Assembly: GCF_026210795.1 (NCBI RefSeq) | Contig: NC_089442.1 | Location: 3,810,501 to 3,874,500, forward strand | DNA from: Rhizophagus irregularis | Taxonomy: Eukaryota > Glomeromycota > Glomeromycetes > Glomerales > Glomeraceae | DNA: 64,000 nucleotides | Direction: 5' to 3' | Shown here: positions 24,626-38,300 of the stretch, one piece after another | How the letters are laid out: each line of letters starts with the position of its first letter | Position numbering within the stretch: the stretch's first letter is position 1 | Notes under the pieces: model-generated | Seen by the model: the letters and a program-made list of their open reading frames with translations, nothing else | Told to the model about the DNA's origin: nothing | Database searches by the model: none | Program-made: the position numbers and the translations under genes

Positions 24626-27600
24626 TTACATAGCATCGAAATTAACAAATCTTGAAGCCTTTCTTTTTTCATTTTCATCTTCTCTCTACCAAATAAGAAA
24701 AAAATTATCAATATAAATTTAATAATTAATAATTAAATATTTTAAAGTTAATTATCTTTTAATTACCTTTTCAATATAATTTAATGTAAATACAACAATA
24801 GCTAAAATTATTGTTACAATAACTAAAATCAATAATACCCATGGTATCCAATCACCTGGATGAATATATAACTCTCTTGACCATCTATTAAAAGAGAGCA
24901 TCGTATGTTAAGTGAATTGTGTAAATATCTGAGCTGATTTAGCTATTACTTACGTTGATGTATCATATACTCCTGCTGGCTGATAAGGAATAATAATAAG
25001 TTGTGAATTAGGTATTACTCCTGCGAAACTGGTAAAATATGCACTCTAACAATATTAAATTTTTGATTAGTAAAAAAAAATATGAATTTATCACCAAGAT
25101 AAAAATTATTACATAATTATGACAACATATATAATATATTTTTCCGTCCAATAAATAATACATAATTACCTGATTTCTTGAAACTCCAACAAATAATTCT
25201 TCAACATAATTATTTGTACGCCCAAGTCCAAAAAGTGAATATGGTGTTTGTAAAGACAAATATCCACTTTGGAAATATTGTGCAACTATTTTTACATATC
25301 ATAAATATATTAATATTCATTAAAAGGTATAATATAATCTAAGTTTAACATACCTTGATTTGCTCTTTTCCTTCCAGAGGTATCAAGTACAGTGAATTTA
25401 AATTCTGCACCAGGATAATTCACTCCATAACGCTATAAAAAACATAAATGAAATATTTTTATTTATTTCCTTTTTTTTACCTTTACAAATAATAATAAAC
25501 TATAACTAACCTGTTTATGTGCCACCCCATTTAAAACTATTATAATAAAATAATACACGTGATTTAATATATTTAAACATAATAGGTATATAATTAATTC
25601 AACTACATACCTAAAGTCTTAAGGAAGAATGCATCATTAAAGTAATTGTTATGTATCATTCGTACACCTCTTGATGCTGTTTTATCACCAGTAGCAGTAA
25701 GTACTAAAATATCCATTGTTCCCTAATAATAATAATGAGTTTCATATAAAAAAATTTTCTCATAGGTTGAATAGTAAAAAATTAAAAATCTCTTTACATC
25801 TTCGTCAAGATCCAGAAAGGCAGCATTTTTGGCATTTTTGATATCACTGAGAGGCTGGGCACCATCATTAACTTTAATAAATGTTCGTTTTTGTGATGCG
25901 ACTGCCGAAGAAGAACATTTGCGATTTGTACATAAAATTGATTCTAGCAATGTTACATGTGATCCTTTGGAATTTGAAGTAATCACGAGTAAATCCGGAT
26001 ATCCATCAAGATTGTAATCACCTAACAAAAAAAAGTGTCAAATAAAATGTACAATAATAAACAAGAGCTAAAAATAAAAATATCTTTACCAATACGAAGA
26101 GAAATTGGTAAAATTCCGTTAAAATCTGGATCCAATAATACAATATCTTCTCCAGCAGGCAACTCGCTCTGAAGATCCAAGATAACATAACCCTGACATT
26201 CAAATAGGAATATTAATTATTCATAACATATTACATTATTTTATTATTACTCTTTATAAATGTGTATATAAATCTTAACTTACGCCATTTGATGCATCAG
26301 TTGTCATATCAAAATTGAAACTATCATCCGGTATACATAATTCCGATGCTTTTCGACAATCCTTAGAATCTTTATTCTCACATAATGGCATTTGTCTGTT
26401 ATATGCTACATGAATCTTGCATCCGTTGTTACATACTGGAAACACCATGTCTAATGTTCCATCACCATCTAAAATGAAATACGTAAGAATAATTGAAATT
26501 ATATGCTCCTAACTTCTCAGATAAGAAATTAACTTTTTAACAAACCCATATCTGCAAACGATATTTGACCAACGCCTTGTGGTAAATCGCCAGACTTGCT
26601 AAATACATAACCATCCATCGTATTCGTCCATATTTGATACGTTAATTTTCCAGAAGTGTCTTGGCATGTAAGAAACAAATCTATAAAGTATATATAAATA
26701 TTTTTTTTATTTTTTTATATATTTAATTATTGTATTTCCCAAAAAAAATTTTATTATTTACTTTCATACCTGACTTGCAATCACCATTAAGATCAATGAA
26801 AGCATTAGAATGTGGATCTGACAATGTACAAGGTGGAACATTAGAATCAGGCAGTATAGGTAACGGCACTCTAAAATAAATAAAAATATTCAATTAATGT
26901 TGTCATATTTTTAATTTCTCATTCGAAATTTATTAACATTCTCACACTTCAAATAATTCTTGTGTAGTTTCATTATATATATTCCGCCATATCGAAAGCT
27001 TCGTATTATTATCAAAACTATGTCCTATTAAATCAATTTTCATATCACCATCAAAATCAAATGGAATGGGTTGTTGATATGTTGCTGGTTTTACATTAAT
27101 AAAATTAGGATCTAATATCATATATTATTCAGTTAGAGTTATTCTTAATGTATAATAATTTAACAATATAGAAATAAAATATTACTAAATGTGTCATTTT
27201 CATATCCAAAATACACTCGCATTAAAAGAGGCTCTTGTTTTCTATTGTTACTTAATGGATTGGTCTGTCCCATAACTAAAATATCCAAATTCCCGTCATA
27301 ATTATAATCTCCCGGTAATATATTTGTAATTATAAAACTATTTTCTTCATTTGGCAATATTGTTATATCTGCATGTGGTGCTTTGGTAAATTTATAATTC
27401 GCTATAGATGATAAAAATTAATTTTTAACAAATATAGTCCTTTTTTAAATAATGAACACAATAATTAATAATTTACCATGATTCCACAAATAAACACTTA
27501 TAGACCTTTGATCTGAACTTAACACTAATAGATCTGTACTGATTTATTCAAAAAATTAAAGAATTCGATAAAAAGATTCATTGGCGATTCAAGTAATAAA

Positions 27601-27808
27601 GTAAAAATCTAAAACATGCTCACTATTTATCAGAATTGAAATCTGCAAAAGCCGCTACTGTTCCCGATATATTTCCTAAGCCAACGTCATTTATAAGATA
27701 AAGCCCACTACTTAAATACTTTTCACGTTGAAAGAATGAATGTGTTTGAAGAGGTAAAAATATTAATAAAACTAAAAAGCCAAAATATTTTACAAAAAAA
27801 GGAAGCAT
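24626..27808 (-). CDS. FG-GAP repeat type I membrane protein, ITFG1/TIP (Linkin) homologue
   Basis: Long multi-exon gene. ATG at 27808 gives a signal peptide ([20 protein letters not shown]). FG-GAP/Ca-binding style blades recur along the chain: [26 protein letters not shown] (27160-27357), further Asp-rich repeats, and [17 protein letters not shown] (25723-26028). A conserved membrane-proximal region contains [12 protein letters not shown] and [20 protein letters not shown]. One membrane helix follows ([20 protein letters not shown]). The short cytosolic tail ends SRFVNFDAM, very close to the FHFDAM end I recall for animal ITFG1. The animal protein works in cell adhesion at the surface; the fungal role is unknown. 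Many exons have D-x-D-G-D loops consistent with an intact beta-propeller. Confidence 0.85.
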
Positions 27809-30216
27809 CGTAAAAAAAATGAAATAAAAATAAATAGCCCAAAATAATGAAATTATGATGTTTCAAATTCTATCAAATGAAAATTACAAATTATAAAAAA
27901 AAATAAATCGTTGCTCATGATCTCGACCAGAAAAAAACTTCTTTGGATCAGTAGCTTTTTTTGGTCTTTAAATTCGTAACAATTAAAAATAATTTATCAA
28001 ATTGACGAATTATACTAAAGGCAGTGCAAAAATTTGATAATTTTTGTTGTATTTGTGGCTTAAAAAAATTTCTATTTATATCCTAATTCTTGACGTGGCT
28101 TTCAAATCGGGCGGTACTACTTTTAATTCCTGGTTCAAATTACGGTATTTAAGAATTAAATTAACAACAGAATAAATTTCTCGGTTACAGATTAATCTAA
28201 TAAATTATATCTTTGGATTTTGGTTTATGTTATCCGTTTTGGCCTTCTTATATTTCTTTTGACAGAAAAAATTCATTTAAACATAATTCTGATAATATAG
28301 AAATGAAGTAATATTTATTAACAACTTTTTCGATCGCAACTAATGAATCGATAAAGAATTTCCATCATATTTCTTTCCTACACACTTTCAAACAGTTTTA
28401 TCATTCAATCTGCCAGATTATCTTCAAATTTCAATATTTTCCTCACAACAAAAAAATAGCAACTCAATTAAACTTGATAGACGGTACGAAAGTTTGAAAC
28501 TTAAATTGTCTCGCTTAGAATGTAAATAGGTATTCAACATCAATTTCGGTCAAGTTGAACTAGTACGAGTTTGAAAATTATTTATAAATCCCTTTTAAAT
28601 AAATTTAAAACGGATTGGTAAAAATTTGCGCGAAATTCTAGCACAAGAATATTTACAAACCCATGGCACAATTATTTTTAACCTGGAAGAATGAAAATTG
28701 GCTTATTATGTAAATAAGCACATAACAGAAAGTAAGTGGCTTATAATATGTAAAACAGTTAAATGTCAATTCGAACTCACAAAGACGGGTAATGCAAATA
28801 GCAATAGATTTACATAATTTTTTAACTTTTAGGATGGATTTGCGTCTTACTAATGGACCTCTAGCGGTAGAATAATAAAGGAATTTTCATTCTACCTACT
28901 GTCTTTAGTTCCTAAGCTTGTTTGATGAGCTAAAGTTATCAGTAAGATTTGGAATATCCAACGGATCAAGTGATATATCCACAATCTACAGAGCTAGGAT
29001 AAAACGAATAAAACGCTCCGTTTTATCTAACGTGAAAGAAAAGGCTAGGATAAAAGGGATGTCCATTGATTGGTTACGTATTTAAAAAATATATTGATTT
29101 TGCTCCAATAAGACAAGTTCCAATCAATAATTCCCGGACTATCATTTCTTACTAATGAGATCGACGAATCTCTTAGATGCTAAAAAAGTATCATCTTAAA
29201 TATCTTTTATGATTTCCCTTTTTGTAAATAAATAAAAGAAATCTAAACACAATAATTGTTTTTTTTTTAATATATAAATAAATTTGCATAAATTTGTACA
29301 ACAAAAACAAAAACTAACCGAAATTAAAATTCCATAATTCCGAATTTTTTTTAAGCATAAAAAAGTATTAAAATTTCAAACGAAATAGATCATTGAATGT
29401 TTTCTTGGATTATTTATGCATATTATTTTAATTTTTTTTTAAAAAAAAGAACTATAATATTTGACGGCGAGATCGAGAGTTATTTAGTATATAAAATTTC
29501 TCGCCATGAGTAATATGATTTTAAATGATCTCTTATTTCATCAAAATCTAAACTTTGAGGTCATTCCACACGAAAAATAACATTTATTGTTTATTTGTTA
29601 TTTGTTATATACATGCATCTCCTGTTTCAGAATGAAGTATAACCGACTCTTTACACAAGAAGAAAAAATGAGTGGTGTTTAAGTTAATTAATATAAATAC
29701 AAGCACGCTACTTTTTGTTGTGTAATGTATTAAAAATAGCCATAATTTTTGTGCGATGTAATTTGTAACAATTTACACTGATCAACTTCAATTGTAACGT
29801 TATTGATATACAGTAACCAAAATTTTGTTTCCTTTACAAAAATTGCGAATTGCGCCGGCCTGTGCCCAAAAAAAAAAAAACGAAATTTATTTTCTTTTCA
29901 ATTTTAATTGCCATAATTTTCAAGGCAATTTTTAAGATCATACTTTGATCCTTGGAAATATATATTTTTTTTTACTTGGTGTGTCGGCGGCGCTCAAAAA
30001 ATATTACAATCTTTGTTTCTCTTTACCTTCTTTTCTGATAAGACTGCGTCTTATATTTATGTCCCAAACAATTGGTTTCTTGCCAAACTTTAATTTCCAA
30101 CCTGCATCTTCATTCGTATTTTAAACAACAATAGGCTTTTTTTCATTTAATAGACTTGCATTGCAAAGGACAATTTAGGTAGTTGACCAAACGTTCTATA
30201 TAGATCTATTTTTAGT
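27809..30216. promoter_or_regulatory. Divergent intergenic region, no gene seen
   Basis: 2.4 kb between the divergent starts of the ITFG1-like and Sec7 genes. It holds both promoters. I found no coding frame with a recognisable motif, no tRNA-like fold and no clear inverted repeat. Confidence 0.45.
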
Positions 30217-33200
30217 ATGGTTTCAGTAAATGATAGAAAGCAATTAAACAAATACAATGACCTTTCAATGAAAAGTTCTATAATTTCTCAAATACCTCCA
30301 AATGATAATTTAGCGAAAATCACGGCAAGTTTTGAAGAAATTGTTCAACCACCACCATATGATAATAAGTTGCAGTCATCAAAATCAAAAAAAACACCGT
30401 CATCATCAACATCAACATCACCAACAATTATATCAACACCTGAGTCAGATCCGGCAACGAAAATTACAAGGACAACTACAACCACTACGGTTACCACTGT
30501 CACCACAACGACCATATCTGCTAAAAATTCACCGGGGCAGGGCCCACTTTACCTTGACTTTGGAGACTTTAGTATATCTCCAATTGAGCCTGATAAGCTC
30601 GGTAGTAGTGGTGAAGATGGTAAAAACAAACATTTATCTTCATCATCCCAAAAAACACCATTAGTATCTCTTGACAATAATATTAATGTTAATGATCCTT
30701 CATCTATTACGATCGTCTCATCAAAAACTTCAACCGATCCCGTGAAAATTCAACAAGTTGAAGAACTTTCCCCTACTTCAACAACTTCTTCTTCTAATAC
30801 ACTTTCATCCGAATCACGGCGTCCTTTTCCTCCTCCTAGACTAGGATTAAAAGGTTATCAAAAATCTCATCTTGAAAATTCGGAACCTTTTAGTCCACGG
30901 AGGCAGCATTATCTTAAACGTATTGAATCAGCTCCTGTTATGCCTAATTTATCCAGTGATGTATATTATAGCGATATGCTTCTATCTACAAAGTCTATGT
31001 ATAATTTAAATCATTTGGATCAAAAAAATACTGTGCCACTGGAAAATAAATTGAGTACTGAGACACCGAAACAATATCTCGAAAGGATGCAATTTACTTT
31101 ATCAAAATCAAAACTTCCTTCCATGCTAGCAAAAAAGTATATTTTAAATTTTAAATTATGTTTTTTTTAAGTGTCATTCTGACTTAATTATTTACTATAA
31201 CAATAGATCAGACTCTTTCCATCAAGCTGTTCTTAAAGAATATATGAATGCTTTTGATTTTGAAAAGGATCCTATTGATATTGCATTACGGTAGACAAAT
31301 TATTTATTTTTTTTCAAAGAAAAAAAAAAAAATATTCCGTTGAATTCATTCTGACTAGAGTTTATTTAACTTCATTCCAGAAAATTCTTGATGGAATGCC
31401 ACCTTCCAAAAGAAACGCAACAAATTGATCGTGTTATGGAAGCTTTTGCTAAGAGATATCATGAATCTAATCCTGACTTGTATGCTTCTTCAGGTATGTA
31501 AATTTTGCGTGAAATAAGAATCTGTTTTTCTTTTAATGGAGAAAATTTTATTAGCAATAATAAGTTGATGAGTGATGAAAATCAAAAAGAGTTAGCAAAG
31601 AGTTATCTAAAAGAGTTTAACCATTTTTTGACACATTTCTATACATGCAGATACCCCATACGTTCTTGCATTTTCTTTACTAATGCTTCATACTGATGCA
31701 TTTAATAAGAGCGTTAAACGTAAAATGACAAAGGAAGAATTTGTAAAGAATACACGCATTGATGGTGTATCTTCTGAAATTTTAGAGGTATTTAGGATAG
31801 CAAAGTTCATGCTTTTTTTTAAAAAAAAATGGTTAGTTAAATATGAACTTTCTTGGTAGATCCTTTATGATAATATTACATTCGCACAATTCATATACGC
31901 TGATGATGACATTGACGTGAATGGTCAAACGATACTTGAATCGCCAGCAGATCATAAGCAATTAAGGATTTTTTCTTCTGCTAAAGAACGACGTAAATCA
32001 ATGCGTATAAAAAATGATCCTTACACAGTTATTCAGACTGTAAGCAGTTTTTCGGTCATAATTAGCTATTAGATAAATAATAGAGAGAATATACATTAAA
32101 AATTATATATATATATTTTTTTTTCAGAAAATTCCAACCGAATTTAAACCAGCTATAAGACATTTAATTCCTATAGAGAATCCTTATCTTTACATGGGAA
32201 CACTTCCGTCGTTGGATACTGGAAATTTGCATCGGGCATTTGCGAGTGCACCTTCGGTTAGGGTTACAGGTGTTCAAACTCGTCGTAATGGTGAAACTTT
32301 AAACCCCACAAATACTTCAATTCAACCTTTAGATGAAGAAGACGGTACTTTTGTCCTTAAAATAACCAAAGGCGGTAAATTGGGTAGAAAAGTGGACATG
32401 GTTGAAGGTAAAAAGAAGAGTGGGTTTGTAAGAAGTTGGAGGCAATACGGCGTGATATTAAGCGGGAGCCAACTAATGTTCTTTAAAGATGAAGTTTGGT
32501 TTAATACTCAGATGGCCGAGATATATGATTCAAAGGTACTTACTATATTAAATTATAATTATTCTCTGTGAGTTGACTTAATTTTTTGTTTCTTTCTTCT
32601 TGCTCTGTAAATATAATAGAAGTCGAAAAAGCCTCCAATTTTAAGACCTGATGTTATTCTCATGACGGCAGAATCAGTTGCTGTATATGATAAGACTTAT
32701 ACAAAGTACCCGCATGTCTTCCGACTTGTGTGTCCTAAAGGTCATCAGTATCTTTTCCAAGCTGAAAGTGAAGATGAAATGAATGATTGGATTACAAAAA
32801 TCAATTATGCTGCAACTTTCAAGACCATTGGTTTGAAAATAAGGAATATTAATGTCCGATCAATAAAGGAAAAAAGGAATCCGCAAAATTTATTATTTAA
32901 CAACAAACTTGGCGACCATAATTCAAATGAGGCTAATGGAAGAGCAAACGTTTTAAGGGTGTGTTAAAAAAGAATTAACAAATAATTTTAAAGTAAAATA
33001 CTATAATAATATAATTTCTTCTTTTCTTTATAGTCTAAACTTGATGAACTCCAAAGTAAAATATCAGCATTAACATCACAGCTCCAATTAGATGTGCGTT
33101 TCAGGAATAATTTATTCCTTATGATACCATATAAGAACACAACACGAGATCGTATTATACAAGTTGCTCATGTAGTAGCTCAAAAACTTAAGCACACCTG

Positions 33201-33795
33201 CCTTGAGCTTAGTCGGCTGGTTTGCTATCATGAGATCTTAGAAAAAGAATTATGTGCCACTGTTATGGACGATGATAATTACTGGCAAAATAGAAGAAGT
33301 ATGTACAGACTTGGTGAAAGCACTATGGAATTCGAGCCGTTTGGTAAAGATATAGTAGAAACAACTTTAAGATTTACAGAGAAACCTGAGACAGATAATG
33401 ACAAGAAAGAGAAACATACTACCATGACCTTATTACCAATGTCTTCAACGTCATCATTGTCCACAATGCCATGCTTAACCCCAAGTTCTTCGATTACAGA
33501 TTCTACGCCTCCAAGATCACCAGATAATGAAAGAACTTTCAGCATCTCACAGACTGAAGTTGAGTTGGAAATTAAACCTTCAGATGAAGATAACAGAAGT
33601 ATCTTTAGAGATGATTCATCTAGCGTTATTAGTCTCGATTTTGAAGATGCTCAAGAAAGTTTTGAAGAATTTAATAGTGAAACAAATGAAAAAGAACACG
33701 AGAAATTACAAACTAGTGTACCTACAGTAGTAATTAATCATGAATACGATGATGATGATGACGATGATGTATTTGTAGATGCTGAAGATTGGTAA
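30217..33795 (+). CDS. Sec7-domain ARF guanine-nucleotide exchange factor with PH domain (Syt1-like)
   Basis: Exchange factor that would activate ARF GTPases in vesicle traffic. Exon 1 (30217 to about 31136) is a Ser/Thr/Pro-rich disordered N-terminus of about 300 residues. Later exons encode Sec7: [20 protein letters not shown], then [20 protein letters not shown] with the catalytic Glu finger in LPKETQ, then [20 protein letters not shown] with [12 protein letters not shown], the second Sec7 signature. A PH domain follows (from about 32340: [17 protein letters not shown], then [20 protein letters not shown] and [14 protein letters not shown]). The tail (33094-33795) has a coiled-coil-like segment, Ser-rich sequence and an acidic end ([14 protein letters not shown]). 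The Sec7-PH order is like yeast Syt1. Confidence 0.88.
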
Positions 33796-34403
33796 TAGAA
33801 TAGCGTAATCTAAGCTAGGAATTCTTGGGGGAAGGGAAAAGCAAAAGTATTTATTTATAGTTAAACTTTTAATGAAAAAAATTTTAATTATTTATTGTAA
33901 ATTGTATTGATAATTTTTTTTATATATACATATTTTTTTTTGTGAACAAAAAAAAAAAAAGAAAAAATATTTAAAATGTAATTCTATATAATCATTGTTT
34001 CCGAATCTTATTTTTTCTATTTGGATTTAATGTAATTTAGATCTTTTTATTTGTTAATGGTGAATTTGATCATCAAAAAAAAAGAGAAAAATAAAGATTT
34101 AGAATAATTGTATCGATTAAATTTTCTTTAGTTATTAGTAAATCACGTGATAAAAAAGATATATTTACATTAGAATATTTTTTAGGATTAACAATTCCGG
34201 AAAATCAATGTGAATGAACATCGGTGCATCATTACGTAAGTTTAACAAGACTCCGATTTTTTATTAAAGCGGAATAATTTAGCTTTTATGATGCAATTCG
34301 ACGATCAAAGTTTCGTTTTTTAAAATATTATCTTCTGCTGACTTTAGAATAAGCCATCTTTTTTCTTTATTATTCTTTGATTTATATTATAGTAACCACC
34401 AAA
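33796..34403. promoter_or_regulatory. Intergenic region with TCACGTGA upstream of the E2 gene
   Basis: 608 bp between the Sec7 stop and the E2 start. A palindromic TCACGTGA (bHLH/Cbf1-type core CACGTG) lies at 34143-34150, about 255 bp before the E2 ATG. Poly-A tracts fill the rest. Confidence 0.45.
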
Positions 34404-35340
<937 letters not shown>

Positions 35341-35947
35341 ATAATAATCATATGCCGTTTGATTTGTACGATTTGTTGATGGAGTTTATCTGAAATTATT
35401 GTTTTGGGAAATAGACTTATATACTTATATATTTGTATACCAATTTAATTGTTTTTATTGCAATTTTGTAAAGAGAGATTTTTTTCAAGTAAAAAAAAAA
35501 AATTCTATTTGTGTCTAATTTTCTCTTTAAAAACATGTTACAATACAGCAAATCCCAACTAAAATTAATTACTCTTTTTGAATTCGTTACACCAAATTTC
35601 TATTTTCATATCCTTTAATAATTCTTAATTTCTATATTTATTCTAAGAATATGAAAAACTTTGCGATAAATCTGTTTTGAAGTTAGGCGGAATGTAAACG
35701 CGTAATAATTACTCTCACGAAATCGGAAATTGATGGCTTCCATAATAATCGAATGCTTTTCAGTTTGCACGAAAATGTTTAAAATATTTATATTTTACTC
35801 GAAATCAGAATCCGTGTGAATATGTAGTGACAATTTGTTAGAATTAGATCCTCGATTTTGCATTGTGCTTCTAACGCAACAAATCGCGACACAAGGTTTA
35901 TTGATCGGCCTGATCATTTTTAAACAACTCTGATTGGATACTATTGA
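35341..35947. promoter_or_regulatory. Intergenic region, no gene seen
   Basis: Spacer of about 600 bp between the E2 and the Swf1-like gene, AT-rich, with nothing recognisable. Confidence 0.45.
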
Positions 35948-37860
35948 ATGAGTAGTAAAAACTTGTTTCCTTGTATTTATTTAAATTCCAAGTTCAAAAT
36001 ACTTGTCTTGAAAAATGGTAAGGTTTTTGTGTATATTTTAGGTTTAATTAAAGATAAGATGATTTATAAATTTTATATTCTTTGTAAAGGATTTTTTTAT
36101 AGGAATTACATTATATTTAGCGGTTCTCTGTTTCTTTATTTTTGTGTTGATAATGGGCCCGTCTTCACATTTCAGGTACGTACTTGCTTATACGAATCAT
36201 TATAAATTTATATTTGACAATATTTAATTTAATTTAGAAATGGCCCAATTGGAAAATTAAATCATTTTTTTACAGTAACATTAATTGAATGGATAGGGTG
36301 AGTTAATTACGTTAACTTCGAATATTTTTCGATTTTTCTAAATTACTTTGTTAAAAATTTAGACATTCTTATCGAAAAGTTTGTGAAGGTCGTACAACAG
36401 AAACTTGCGATCGGCTTTGCGTTTATTTTATGGAAAAAAAAAACCCAGTGTTAGTGGTAAGAATGTTTGTTGTTTATGATAAAGTCTTACACATGATTTT
36501 TGAATTATTATCTACTTTTATATTGTATTCTAACAAGTAAATCGTTTTATATTTAGATAGTATATTTAACACTTCTAACAGGGTCAATTTTATTATTTTA
36601 CATAACTGCATGGCCTAATATTCCTGGTCACTATCTTTCTGATGTGCATAAGTAAGTAGTGTACGTGTCAAGAAATGATAATTCTTTTTAACATTAAACT
36701 CAGACAATATATATGTTGATTAACTATAAATAAATTACATCCCTCAATTAGATATCTTGTTCCGATAGTTATATTCTTTACATATGCGTCATTTTTTATA
36801 GCATGTAAGAGTGATCCAGGCAAGGTTACAAGGGAGAATGTTATTAAAGCTTGCAAAATGTTCGAATATGATTTTTTGATATTCGAGCCAAAAGAATGTA
36901 AAACATGCCTATTTCTAAAGTAAGTTTCCTAAAATATGTAAGATCATTAAATTTATAACTTTTGATTAATGATTTTAAAATTAGGCCTGCTCGTTCGAAA
37001 CATTGTTCTCTATGTGAAATGTGTGTCGCAAAGTCTGATCATCACTGTGAGTTGATAACTAATATTAATTATATCGTTATATTATTTAAGTGCAATCAAA
37101 ATATTTAATTTTATATTCAGGTTCATGGATTAATAACTGTGTTGGTTTGAAGAACTATCGCTATTTCCTTCTTTTTCTATATGCTACTATTCAAATTTGC
37201 TTTTACGGTGCATATTTGATCTATCACATATTTTTGGATATAGCCAAGAAAATGAATTTAGCTGAGGCCTGGATTACTTCCATACAGACTGGAAGAAAAG
37301 TTAAGATTTCAACATATCAGGCTGCACTGGTATGCTAAATACTATTTAACATATTATTGGGAAAGATTTTGGTAATTTAATTAATTTGATATTGTTTTAT
37401 CATTATTTACCAGTTTTTAATTCACCATGAAAGGGTTCTTGGTGCATTAGGTATTTTTGCACTTCTTGTTGGATTGGTCATATTAATTTTCTTTTGTTAT
37501 CAACTTAGTTTGGTATATAATGGCACAACAGCAAATGAAGCATTTAAATGGGAAGAAATAGAAGAAATAATAATGACCGGAGATCTTTGGGTTTTTGAAA
37601 GAGAAATTGAAGAGGAATCTAGAAGGAGGAAAAAGAAGAATAAAGAGGTTTCAATAGTTAAAGGTAGGACAACTGCTATCTATTGGATACAGCCTGCTAG
37701 ACATCGAAAAAATAAGTCATCAGAAGGTGAAAGCGAAGCTAATGGAGAAAATAGTAAACAACTCGGAAGGCAAGTCAAATCCATGTCTGAAGTACGCAAT
37801 ATTTATGATAAAGGACTTTGGGGTAATTTTAAAGAAACGGTATTCCCACCTTCTTTATAA
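35948..37860 (+). CDS. DHHC palmitoyltransferase, Swf1/ZDHHC4-like
   Basis: Second palmitoyltransferase of the window, of a different subfamily. The N-terminal exon is uncertain: an open frame from 35948 ends [20 protein letters not shown] at a GTACGT donor and gives a first membrane segment. Later exons hold [20 protein letters not shown] and [20 protein letters not shown], then [20 protein letters not shown]. The CRD reads [20 protein letters not shown] followed by [17 protein letters not shown], with DHHC intact. In the C-terminal part [14 protein letters not shown] is the TTxE motif. A Lys/Arg/Glu-rich tail ends at 37860. In yeast, Swf1 palmitoylates cysteines near the membrane span of SNAREs at the ER. 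Confidence 0.85.
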
Positions 37861-38300
37861 CATTATTCAAATTGGTAGTTACAGTATAATATATTTATTT
37901 TTTAATAATTTGTATATTTGTGAAGATTAAATCCATAGAAACTATTTTATCACATAAATATATTGATTAAAGATATAAACATTTACAATAATTTGTCATG
38001 TGAATAGTGAATAACAATCGATGTAAAAATAATACCGTGACTTTTTTTTTTGTCAAACTTTATCCTAATCAGTGATTAAATCAGCAATTAATCATAGTGT
38101 AATCTCGTGAGTATGATGATCAAAAAGCCCGACTTTTTTGAATTTTTCGAAATTTATTGATAATAAATTTTGGTATGATACCATATCATAGATATAAACC
38201 TGGCGAGAAAATTTAGGTCGAGAGAACTGAAGTAAATAGCTTGCGTGTTCAAAGACAATAAATTTTACTGTGAATTTTCATCAGACCAAAAGATTTGACT
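37861..38300. promoter_or_regulatory. Intergenic region, no gene seen
   Basis: 440 bp spacer upstream of the importin gene; it should hold that promoter. Nothing recognisable otherwise. Confidence 0.45.
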
